A stretch of 64,000 bases of DNA, from the NCBI GenBank assembly GCA_022575985.1, contig JAKSXM010000246.1, forward strand, positions 12,852,001 through 12,916,000, read 5' to 3'. This DNA is from Anagrus nilaparvatae. Its lineage: Eukaryota; Arthropoda; Insecta; Hymenoptera; Mymaridae. Under the pieces are notes generated by a model that ran no database searches, had not been told where the DNA came from, and was given only the letters and a program-made list of their open reading frames with translations. Positions 33,760 to 44,603 of this stretch are shown in pieces; position 1 is the first letter of the stretch; each line of letters opens with the position of its first letter. The position numbers and the translations under genes were made by a program.

Positions 33760-36280
33760 TAAAATTAAAGAAAAATTTTTTTAATTATTCAAATTAATTT
33801 TAAGCTATTATAGTTTGCATTTACTTTTAAAATTAATTATAAATAAGTATATTAGCTGTCGTTAAAAACGTGTAGAGCGAGACAAATCATCTAACGTCCA
33901 CAAAAATGACTTAAAAATATGAGATTGTAACTAAAATTTATACGGTTCATTAAAACCATAATTGTTAAATAGGTTTCGTGTCCAAAAGAACTGGAAATTT
34001 TGTCGGTATAGACTTGAGCTTCGCTCTATAAGTACTAACCTAATTATTTTGAAGATCTTGAAGCATAAAAAGTTTCTCAAAATGAATTAACTTTTTAACG
34101 CGAATTGCAGTTTAATTCACACTAAAATGTTTTTTATCGATTGTACTATAATTTATACATTATATATAGGCGCTTTCTAAAAATTTAAATTTCCATACAG
34201 CTGCATTATCTATTCTAAGAATCATATACATATAAATTTGGTATTTTATTAATATTAATGAAATATGTGAATTTGAAAACAAAATAACTTAATTGAAATC
34301 TTATTACTAAAATAAAAAAATATTTTTTTGATAATTGTTAATAAGTTTAAATTTAAATAATTAAAATTTCCTTATTAAAAGATAATTAAGGAAGTTTTTA
34401 TAAAATAATTATAACATACATGAATTGTTATTTTAAACTTTAAAATGTTTTTTTCCAAAAGTAGGGGAGGGTGCTTACAGTTTCTAATACTATTTTGCAT
34501 TAAATTACATTATTTTATTGCAGACAGATATTAAATTTAAAAATTTTACACTTTTTCGACTAATAGCAAGTCTTCAAATACATAAGTTTTTACAGAAATA
34601 AATAAGTATTTTTGAGACTTTTAATTGTTTTTTTATTAAATTGCTTACTTTTTTAACGTGAAAACAAATGTGTTTATTGAATTTTGATAAATAAGAAACA
34701 CTATTTTCTTGAAGATAAAATGCTATTTTCGATACTAAAAGGTGTTTTTAAATAACAAATAATTAAATTTAATATTTAATGAATTGTTATTAAAAATAAA
34801 ATTATGCATGTACTTAAGATTACTCAATCAGGTTAAGTTAACAATGATTTTTATAAAATTATAATAAAATTCATTGACATCATATTTTTAAAAATTAAGT
34901 TAGAATTAGCATAAAATTTAAATCTTTTAATTAATTTATGAATATTACTTCCAAAAAATTGTTTATTCGTTATATAATAGAACTACGATCTACAAGGAGA
35001 ATGCATAAAAATATGGAGAAAAATCCATCAAAAGCTTAGATGTTTTTATAGAATATAGAGTTTTTAGCCTTAAGGTTAAATGCTATGATTTTTTTCTGTT
35101 GATTTTTGGATTCAGCAAACTGAAAAACCTTCGGGTACAAATTTTGATTAAAAAATAATATATTTTTTTATAAAAGTGGCATGTTTTTTCCGTAAAATAT
35201 TAGTTTAACAAAACCTGTTTTTGGATGTTTATAGTCCTTAATGTATATTTTCTTAAGAGCTGTAGGTTAAAATTCAGTATAAAACTTTATATTAAAAAGT
35301 GTTTTGACCTTAAGCAATTGAATTCAAAATTCTATAAATATTGAAGCTGCTAAATAAAAAGAGTCACGTTTTTTACACCCCAGCGCTAATCATTAAAACA
35401 CCCTTCAATTTGTTCAAACACCCCTCGGAAGGAATATTTTGCATCATCCACAAAAGGTTTTAATTCATTGTAAGTTTTTTTGGAAAGTAATATAGAATTC
35501 CGGGATTTTAAGAATTAAGAATGGATGCAAAATTCTTTGCAGTCTGCAAAAGCACCCCTAAAAAAGTGTTTAACAACATTCACAAAAAATATCCAATTTT
35601 CAATTACTAGTATCACTTTTTTCTGTCGTTCTTTATGAATTTTAGGGTCCCGAGAATTAAAAATAAATACAATACCCTTAAATCTTCAAGAATACCTCTA
35701 AAAAGGGGCGCTTTTTTAGATTTAACAGAGTTGCAATCACAGAAAACCCTCGGGACCCAAAACTCAGCGTGATATATCAGTGACCCAAAAAATCTATATT
35801 GGCATTTTGACTAAAATAGATGACAATATGTTTTTAACATATTTTAAACTGATTATCTTGGAATGGATACATCTAGGGGCTTCGTGTCCATTAGAACTTA
35901 TTTTCAGCGTGACTTGAACTAACATTTCCCATCATTTCAGAAAATCTGGCTGAAATCTCTAATTTCCATAAGAAAATTAACCTTTCATAAAACAAGAACT
36001 TTCGTGTAAAAAATTGGGCATTAAGTCCAAAATTAAAAAAATTAATTCTGTTCTTTTATTTTTTGGTGGCAATATTTTGAGTAATAACAATAAATTAGTT
36101 CGGAGTTATCACCGGCTAAATCCATATAAAGATACATACATCTTTCCATACGTAAACACGTCCATACAAACATATACTTTTTTTAGGCAAACAAATTTTA
36201 AAAAACCACTATATCATGTACATTAATTAACAAATTGTAATCTAAAAATGAACAATTCGTTTCTCATTAAAAACCATATT
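33760..36280. other. AT-rich intergenic DNA with worn repeats, no gene seen
   Basis: About 35370-35800 holds phrases shared with 19.6-20.3 kb (for example GTGACCCAAAAAATCTATA). About 35980-36220 is a worn end of the tandem-repeat element family (GGGCATTAAGTCCAAAATT, ATCACCGGCTAAAT, CATA-like microsatellite). No coding exon was recognised. Confidence 0.5.
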
Positions 36281-36282
36281 AA

Positions 36283-36575
36283 TATGGAACATGTTCACTG
36301 GATGGGGTATTTGAAAAAGTCCAACTCGGCGGGGCGGGGTGGGTGATGAAAAAGTGACGTTTTAAGGGGGGGGGGTTGGAATGGACTTAGAATATTTTAG
36401 ATTTTGTGCTCTAAAGGATCTTTGCGCCAAAAGGATAAATATAGTGACAGTAGTTAAAAAAATTGACTATAAGTATTGGTACGTAAAAAAGCAATAAGTA
36501 CTTTATTATCTGGGTTATAATTTAAAATGTTCCATGCTCGTTGGTTGTGCATTACACAAACCGATTACAAATATT
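36283..36575 (+). repeat. Family-A interspersed repeat with poly-G tract
   Basis: Begins ATATGGAACATGTTCACTGG, has GGATGGGGTATTTG, a nine-base G run near 36366, and GGAATGGACTTAGAATATTT. It ends ATGTTCCATGCTCGTTGG followed by TTGTGCATTACACAAACC. The order is the same as the copies at 10.7 kb (plus) and 1.7-2.0 kb (minus). Confidence 0.72.
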
Positions 36576-37189
36576 TATGGCCATAAATTCTGGTAACAAT
36601 ATTGTAAATAATGATAATTTATGTTTACAATATATTCAAAATTTTTTACATGAAAATAAAATCTTATTTTATTAATTTTAATAAATCTAAATTTTAAATT
36701 AATTAATGTATTTTTTTTCCTTATTTTTTAAAATTTATATATAGGTAAATTGATAAAAAGAATAATATTTTGTAAAAAATTAAAACATATGAAGATTTGA
36801 TTTTTTGGCACGTGTGACATAAAAAACAACTGATTTTTAAAAAAAGTCTATATATGTGTAAGCTTGTGTGTGCTTAGATGTGCGGATGTTACAGTTCATA
36901 TCTCCAAACCAATATGTTAGATTTTTCTGGCCTGTAAACTTGTGATAATTTTAGTCTAACAAAATTATTTGAATAAATAATAATAAAATAAATACAGAGA
37001 AAATATTCTCAGAGGGATTATCATAATATATAAGGTTAGATTGTTGAGATAATCCAAAAACTTCTTTAGGGATCCATATCCCTAGTCCTTATTGAACCAG
37101 AAAACGTTTTTTTTCTACAGTTTTGAGCTGTGAGGGGCAATAAGCCTACTCATAAGAGTAGGTTACTCAGAGGGAGGGGTGACAATTAT

Positions 37190-38365
37190 GAGCGGGTATC
37201 ATTGCGCCGCTTTATGAAATGTGCCGCTTATTTTGTGCCGCTAATTTTTTGCCGCTTTATAAAGGTGCTAGCACAATGTGAAATTAAATAAAAAATAATA
37301 AAATTTTGTCGGTAAGGCAGATTAAATAATAAACAATAAGAAAGGTTATGATGAAAAAATTAAAAGAAATGTTTAAAAAAAGAATGTATAAAAGTATTAG
37401 GTATAATCTGGTATAAAATTATTATAAGATAAATAATTGGAATGAAAGTAATAATTATCAAAAATAAAAAATAAGTGTTGCAGATTATAAAAATAAAAAA
37501 TTGGACAATTTAATATTTGTTACGTCCAATTAGATAATTTTTAATTAAATTTTGTTATGACTTTGTTGGACAAATAATAAATCTTTTTGATTTATAAATG
37601 TTTTAATTACGACGAGACTCCACGGAGAATATCCAGGATATCCACGATGTCCACGGATAGAATATCCGCGATATTCCCGTTATATTATTTGTATTGGCGC
37701 ATGGCCGGGGGGGCCTTCGGCCCCCCCAGCCCCATTTGAGTTCTCTGGGTCATAGTTGGGCTATGTATATTGTGGATATTTACCGTGGATATCGTGGATA
37801 TTCCGGTGAAAGTAGTCAATTCGTTTTTAAATAAATACTTTACTTGTAGTGATCAATGAAACAAAACATTTATTAATTTAAGAACGATATCCACGGTGAA
37901 TTTTCACGATATATATAGTCCAAATATGACCCAGAGACCTCAAATGGGGCTGGGGGGCCGAAGGCCCCCCCGGCCATGCGCCAATAATATAACACTTATA
38001 AATCAAAAAGATATATTATTATTTTGTCCAACATATGGTCATAACAAAATTTAATTAAAAATTATCTAATTGGACGTAATAAATATTAAATTGTCCAATT
38101 TTTTGTTTTTATAATCTTCAACATTTATTTTTTATTTTTCATAATTATTATTTTCATCACAATTATCTTATAATAATATTATACCAGATTGTACGTTCTT
38201 TTTTATGTAAACATTTCATTTAATTTTTTTCTATATTATAACCTTTCTTAATGTTTATTATTTTTTTTTAATTTCACATTGTGTTAGCACCTTAATGAAA
38301 CGGCAAAAAATTAGCGGCACAAAATAAGCGGCACATTTTATGAAGCGGCGCAATGATACCCGCTC
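37190..38365. mobile_element. Palindromic element with an 8-bp target duplication
   Basis: The ends are GAGCGGGTATCATTGCGCC and its complement GGCGCAATGATACCCGCTC. ACAATTAT directly flanks both sides (37182-37189, 38366-38373). The arms match for about 500 bp, including GC-rich blocks (GGGGGGGCCTTCGGCCCCCC near 37705 and its partner near 37955) that could each form a hairpin. The loop of about 200 bp contains repeated ATATCCACG-type motifs. The 8-bp duplication would fit hAT-like mobilisation. No transposase is present. A degenerate relative lies near 15250-15320. Confidence 0.88.
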
Positions 38366-38373
38366 ACAATTAT

Positions 38374-39560
38374 TATGTTTTTTCCTACGTTCGAACACTT
38401 TTTCCTACCCGACTAGAACCTTATCAAACCAAGGGGATCAGCCCTTGGAAATCAAAGGGATTACGTTTATAATCGAGTCTGTGCCTCTGCGTAGGTTTTG
38501 ACGCACTTCTGCGCCTATGAAGCTGATGCTGACTTAGGATCTCTTACATAAATAAAAACATTAAGTATTAATTCAATGTAAATGTTTATTGGGTGTGAAT
38601 TTAACAAAGGTCGTTCTATGAACTCGCTCTGCCAGAGATCCCAAGACAAGTGTGTCGCGATGTGCGAAAGCTCTTTCTTATATACTTTTCGCAACTCACG
38701 CACACATGCTTGGAATCTTTATACATAAAATTTGTTCTAGAAGTTTATGGAAGGATTTTCGCTTTTAGCGCGAATTCCTTCTTTTTAGTTTTTTTATTGT
38801 TTTAATTACTTTTAATTGTTTTTATTTTTACATATAATTTTAAATACATTGATTATAATTTATTTACTTAATATTAATTTCTATTTACATTTTAAATTAA
38901 TAAATGTCCCTTTTTTATCAATAAAATGTAGTTTGACCGTTATGTCTATTTTTAATTATCTTTAATATTTTATTGAGTACATTTAATTTATATATTTAAT
39001 TATTTTTATGCATTTTAATAGATAACAAAGGGGTATTTAATTATAAAACTTATTATTTAATTTTCTTATTCTAAAATACTTAAAAATTACTATTTTACAA
39101 ATTATATACATATATACATAATAATTGAATAGTGAAAAGTTAATCAATTATTTATTTCATTTAATTAGGTTTTTAAATAGATCAATTAAGTAATTTAATT
39201 AATGATAATAATTTATTTTCATTCGATGATGATAAATTGTTGCTTGGGAACTGCTGCCACCTACATAATTTATTTAAATATTTGAATATTAAAAGTGGCA
39301 ACATTCCTTAGGTAAAAGCGTCATGACCGGATCCTGTCATGATACCTGTATATAGTTTTACCGCGCGGTTTCTCTCTCTCTCTCTCTCTTACTTTCTATA
39401 TCTTTAGCGCATATATGCGTGTATATCACGTGTATATACATTGCGTGCATAAGTGTAGTTTTTTATATTGTGGATAATAAGTAGGTACTATGTGGGTGCT
39501 ATGCTTACAGATTCTAAACAAAATTTACACAGTTCATTTAATAATAGACCTTCACCGAGG
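38374..39560. other. Intergenic DNA; promoter-like patch and CT microsatellite
   Basis: A less AT-rich stretch (38390-38710) with TATATACTTTTCGCAACTC near 38681 resembles a retroelement LTR or promoter, but no second copy is in the window. A (CT)n microsatellite occupies about 39371-39388. No gene was recognised. Confidence 0.35.
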
Positions 39561-39797
39561 CCGAGGTGAGGCAAGCTTTGATATAAATGACGGAGACCGA
39601 GGTGAGGCGAAAGATGGATCTGATTTTACTTAAAGGCAACAATAATCTTTTATTTTCAACATTAGTCTTTTTAAAAACCAAAATATACGGGTTTCAGTAC
39701 ACACAGTGGTCTGGAACGCGAAAAAAGTTTCACCACGATGCTCCCAAAAATGAAAAAATTAGCGATTTCATTAAATTTCAGAGGAAAAAATATATAA

Positions 39798-40770
39798 CAC
39801 GCCTAGCTTGAAAGATCGGATTATGCAAACGTCGGGCACTTGGGATTTTATAGCGGAAAATGAATGTTCAACCTATAAGGAGATAATACTTTCTTGGATT
39901 TAAATGTTTCACCTAGCTTCTTGAGAGTTATTTGATAAAACGTGTCTCTCGGGGCAGCTGAAAATGAGCGAAAAATTTTCCTGCTCGGATCGGGCTGAAA
40001 TTTTCAGGAAAGGTTGCTTTTTTGGTCCCCAAAAACATGGTGAAACCCGTTTTTCAAAATTAGTCATCCTCTTCGAGATATTTATCAATATGTCTCCCAT
40101 TTAAAATACATGGGAAAAACTATTTTATAGCGGTTTTTCTGATTTTGCTTCACAATTTTAGTTTGACTAAGCACCAAACCAACGAGAAAAGTTTTTTTTA
40201 ACATTCATTCAAATGCCTGCTTCATTATATAGAGGATTGGTGTTTGTCCAACGTGGCGAGATGTCTCTAAGTCGAAAAAATCGCGTTTAAAATTGAAAAA
40301 CTAACGTTTTTTAAAAATTGCGTATATTAAATTATTTATATGTATATAATTTATTTAAAATTAATGTTAAAAAAAACTCTTCTCGTTAGTTTGGTGCTTG
40401 GTCAAACTAAAATTGTGGAACAAAATAAGAAAAATCGCTACTAGATGGCTTTTCCCATGTATTTTAAATGGGAGACATATTGACAAATATCTCGAAGAGG
40501 ATGAGTGATTTTGAAAAACGGGTTTCACCATGTTTTTGGGGACCAAAAAAGCAACCTTTCCTGAAAATCTCAGCCCGATCCGAGCAGGAAAAATTTTTGC
40601 TCATTTTCAGCTGCCCCCAGGGACACGTTTTATCAAATAACTCTCAAGAAGCTAGGTGAAACATTTAAATCCAAGAAAGTATTATCTCCTTATAGGTTGA
40701 ACATTCATTTTCCGCTATAAAATCCCAAGTGCCCGACGTTTGCATAATCCGATCTTTCAAGCTAGGCGTG
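39798..40770. mobile_element. Palindromic element with ATAA target duplication (973 bp)
   Basis: The ends CACGCCTAGCTTGAAAG and CTTTCAAGCTAGGCGTG are perfect complements. ATAA stands directly outside each (39794-39797, 40771-40774). The arms match over about 400 bp. The loop (about 40200-40375) is AT-rich. Equal-length open frames at 39909-40100 (minus) and 40468-40659 (plus) are the same arm sequence read from each side and differ at a few residues; a transposase is absent. Confidence 0.88.
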
Positions 40771-41155
40771 ATAAGTGACTCTTGTAAATATTATTCAAAA
40801 AATTTTTTCTTGAAACCTTATATTATATAATATAAATCTCGAAACTTTAAAAAATTGGTCCCTTGAAAATTGAAACCACAAAAAACAAAAAAAACGGATT
40901 TTTCTCCTAAAAATCGTGGAAAAATATTAAAATAAATAGCGAATTCAGATTGTACAGGAAAAATTACTACGGAATACGTCTTTAAATCCAGTTTATAACC
41001 TCATTTAAATCTGATAGAAAAATCCCAAGTCTGTGAAATTTTTAAAAAATATTTAACATTTGAGTTGTTCTAAGACCCTGAAAATTGAAAATTTGTATTT
41101 TTTGGTCCTAAATAAACTTATTTTAGAAAATTATAATCACAAAACAATTGAAAAT

Positions 41156-42570
41156 ACCCTGCCAACTAGCTGGCACTAAGGTTCCTCAAACAATGAGCTA
41201 AATACTTCAATATGCCACAGATATCACCGATTACAACCATGCAATCATACACTCATTTCTATTAACTTTTAAAAATTAAAAGAAAATTTATGTATTGAAT
41301 TCAAGTACACACTTGATTATTTAATTCTTTAGAGAGGAATTATTTTGAGGTTAATTTTTTTAAAATAATTAACCTCTATAAATAATTCCCCTCTAAAAAA
41401 TTAAATAAACATTCAATCTTTTCTGCGTAACAAAAAACTCTTTTAGGTTTGGTGTGTAAATCTATTTTTATCAAAATAAAATCTAACGTAATTCATTGGA
41501 TAATAATTATTCAAGATAGTACTTTCATGGAATTAAATGAAGTATTACACCAACAAAAAAAAATATTGCAGTTTGAAAAAACTTTTTTAATTTTGAGAAA
41601 TAAATTTTGGAAAAATTCGGTATCAAATCCAAAAAATTACTATAAACGGACTGTCTAAAACTAGTACTCTCATAGAAATAAATTAGGTACTACGTCCAAA
41701 AAGAAAAAAAAAATTGGTGTTTTTTGTATTTTTTCGTGAAAAAAATTTTGGGAAAAAAATTTTCAAAAAATGAAGTACCAGATTCGAGATATCGAGTAAA
41801 AACCATACTTTCAAATATAAGTACTTTCGTGGAAATAAATGAGGTATTACATCCAAATTAAAAAAAAAAAAAGTACCTAGAGCTTTCTTGGTGAAAAAAT
41901 TTTTGAAAAAAAAATTAGGTCTTAATTTCATAACGGATGTGATATATCGCCGGTTGCAGTATTTTCAGATATTAGTACTTTCATGGATTTAAATGAGGTA
42001 TTACACCCAAAAAAAAAAAAATTATTGCAGGTTTTTTAATTTTTTTGTTTTTTTAATTTTGAGAAAAAATTTTTTAAAAAATTCGTTATCAGATCCAAAA
42101 AATGACTATAAACAAACTTTCTAAAACTAGTACTTTCATAGAAATAAATTAGGTACTACGTCCAAAAAGAAAAAAAAAATTGTTGTTTTTTGTATTTTTT
42201 CGTGAAAAAAATTTTGGGAAAAAAATTTTCAAAAAATTAAGTATCAGATTCGAGATATAGAGTAAAAACCATATTTTCAAATATAAGTACTTTCGTAGAA
42301 ATAAATGAGGTATTACATCCAAATTTAAAAAAAAAAAAAGTAGTTTAAGATTTTTTGATGAAAAAATTTTTGAAAAAAAAATTAGGCCTTAATTCCGTAA
42401 TGGTTGTGAAATTTCATCGGTTACATACACACACACACACGCCCAAACACACATACATACTTTTTTTAAAAACCTGTTTAGCTTCCTGGGGTCTGAAAAC
42501 TTGCTTATATGCCAAAAAATCAAAAATCAAAATTTGACCTATCACAATGGTTCCTCTTTGAGGAACCAAA
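41156..42570. mobile_element. Tandem-repeat element, Helentron/HINE-like, copy 2
   Basis: It has the terminal hairpin CTGCCAACTAGCTGGCA with GGTTCCTCA after it (41159-41195), six array units of about 155 bp (AGTACT phrase near 41516, 41662, 41818, 41968, 42128, 42286), the CACA microsatellite near 42424, the ACCTGTTTAGCTTCCTGG block, and the end TTTGAGGAACC near 42567. The units form two sets of three, separated by a unit end (CGCCGGTTGCAG near 41950). That points to a higher-order duplication of about 470 bp. Confidence 0.58.
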
Positions 42571-42945
42571 AAATAAATCCATCATTAAAAATAGTTTTAA
42601 TTTATTTAAAAAATTTCAGAAATTGGTTTTTTTCAAATATTGAAAAAATATGATTTTGAGCCTTCCAACTCAAAAAAAACTATAGGGCGAGCAAAATTTT
42701 TTTTGTTCCTCACTTGTTCGTCACTTTATATGCTCTAAAATCATGTAAAAAATGTTAAATTAAAAAAAAAAAAATTTTTAACCCCCCAAGAACCCCCAAA
42801 TTGGGGCAGTTCTCCCCGAGAGCTACGGTTTTAATTTTAGGACAAGCATTTCCTGCCTCAGGAGACCCTATAGAATAAATAAATACCAGAGATTTTTGGG
42901 AGCATCGTAGTGGAACTTTTTTCGCGTTCCAGACCACTGTGATAC

Positions 42946-43857
42946 AATTAAGTTTTATAAAAAAGGGAACCAAGCCTGACTAGGCCAATTAGGAACTACC
43001 ATCACCCCCATAACGCTTTTATAATTGCAGAAAACGGGAGGATACCGTAAAATTTGAAATTATACAAACTCAACGCATTTATTTGAAAGCAATATATATT
43101 ACACTTAAAATTATTTCTTGGAGCAAACAAATCTACCTCAGCTGCACCAAGGTTCATTGCGCTTTTTTGAAAAGCACAATTAGCCGATTCCTTTTTTGTA
43201 TCAGTATTTTTTACACGAAATAATTCATCCACAGTATTATCTGCCGATCTCACATAACTAGTCAAACGACCAAATTTTTCTACGCTCACACTATTGCCTA
43301 ATTTCCTTGTAATTTTTTTCAATAATTCAAATAGTACAACATCCGTTTTATTAATGTATATGCCACTGCTTCCATATTTTCTATTCTCAACAAAATCTCA
43401 CAATCAGAATTTTCCGACACAAAGAATATTAATGCTGAAAATGCTGCTTTTCATTTTAAATAAATTATATGCATGAATCTCACCTCGCTGTTTTAAAAAC
43501 CATTAACTTTTTTACCATTGCAAACAGACCCCCAATCTGATATTGAGGCATCACAAAAAATCTCCACAACAAAATTGAATTTTGACAAAGATCAAACTAA
43601 ATGTTTAACATTGATCAACTACAAAGAAAAATCATCCTTTAAATAATTTGTAATTTTCATTCGAGTAATATAATTCCCATTAGAAAACAATAATGCTATA
43701 TATTCGGTCTTTTCGAACAACTTAACGTACATCCAACCATTCTGGACTGCGGGATATGCTGCCACTAAAGAACCAACAAGATATGCAAATTCACCGATGC
43801 TTCAACTATTACGATTTTTAAAATCTCGTAATAAAATGTTTAAGCGCTGCTTCTTTT
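42946..43857 (-). pseudogene. DIRS-like retroelement, end of reverse transcriptase and RNase H
   Basis: Across frames: LPIEKKQRLNILLRDFKN, VGSLVAAYPAVQNGWMYVK, VVEIFCDASISDWGSVCNG, NCEILLRIENRKYG, the 106-codon frame 43002-43322 (SYVRSADNTVDELFRV, AAEVDLFAPRNNFKCNIYC, FKFYGILPFSAIIKAL) and, after a shift, VVPNWPSQAWFPFFIKLNC. These blocks are characteristic of DIRS/PAT-type polyproteins. It is interrupted at 42945 by the CACAGTGG-ended element. Confidence 0.75.
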
Positions 43858-44013
43858 CTATAGGCAATTTTTTTTATTATTAGAGCTTTCAACTTTTACA
43901 TATAAAGAAAAGTTATTTAGCTGATACATTGTTATATTACAGTTTTGCCATACAATATTTCATTTTACAATTTTATTACAAATTTACTTATTAAATACCA
44001 TCTTCTCTTTTTT

Positions 44014-44599
44014 TTATACATTTAAATTACAGTTTTGCAAAAAGTTAAATATTTTTTTTATAAATATGCTATTTGGTTCACATAGAAATATCTTTATATC
44101 AAATGGAGGAAATTTGCAATATTTTGACAGCTCATTGTACAATTTTTTTCTCTGATTATTAAATAAATCACATTGCCAGAGGATGTGATTAATGTCCTGT
44201 GTATCATAACCGCAGGTGCACGCAGAACTATCTGTAATTTTTATTTTGTAAAGTGAGGCATTTAAATTGTAATGTCCAGATCTTAATCTATTTACTGTCG
44301 TGATTAGATTTCTCGGTAATGAGCTATCAATGAACCACGGTTTCGGAGTATCTTTATAGTATATTTCAAAATAGACTTTCCCTTTCGTTTCCCCCTCTTT
44401 TTTTATTTGATCATTATTTTTGTTTTTGAATTTTTTTTTAAAATATGCATAAAAGTCAGTATGTGGTATAAGAATATTACTAGGATTGTTTTGCCAATTC
44501 ATCAGCCTTTTCATTGCCAGGTATACCGACATGTGCTGGTATCCATACAATTTGCAAACTGTCGTCATCAAATAGTCTTAAGAGCTCTTTTATTTTATA
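44014..44599 (-). pseudogene. LINE RNase H C-terminal half and zinc-knuckle-like tail
   Basis: Downstream of the palindrome the LINE resumes: IYKIKELLRLF, QIVWIPAHVGIPGNEKADEL (end of RNase H, with the His and Asp region) and, after a frameshift, a 185-codon frame. That frame ends in CTCGYDTQDINHILWQCDLF, the cysteine/histidine motif common at LINE C termini. It is the continuation of the RNase H that begins at 48145 and is separated from it by 3.2 kb of inserted DNA. Confidence 0.85.
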
Positions 44600-44603
44600 T
44601 ATA

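Larger units (their letters stand above)
39702..42941. mobile_element. TIR DNA element (CACAGTGGTCTGG ends) inserted in the DIRS remnant
   Basis: CACAGTGGTCTGGAACGCG at 39702 is mirrored at 42923-42941. The inverted ends run about 45 bp, through CCACGATGCTCCC against GGGAGCATCGTAGTGG. DIRS-type coding sequence resumes on either side, so this element interrupts it. A TACA duplication is compatible (39698-39701 and 42943-42946), but an untidy extra base at the right end leaves it uncertain. The start CAGTG resembles hAT or Tc1 ends. The interior holds two further elements, annotated separately. Confidence 0.65.

Noticed and set aside
38390..38720. Solo LTR of a retrovirus-like element
   Set aside because: A TATATA box alone is not enough; no terminal TG...CA with target duplication was found.
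39909..40659. Two 63-codon open frames with nearly identical product
   Set aside because: Both are the arms of the palindromic element 39798-40770.
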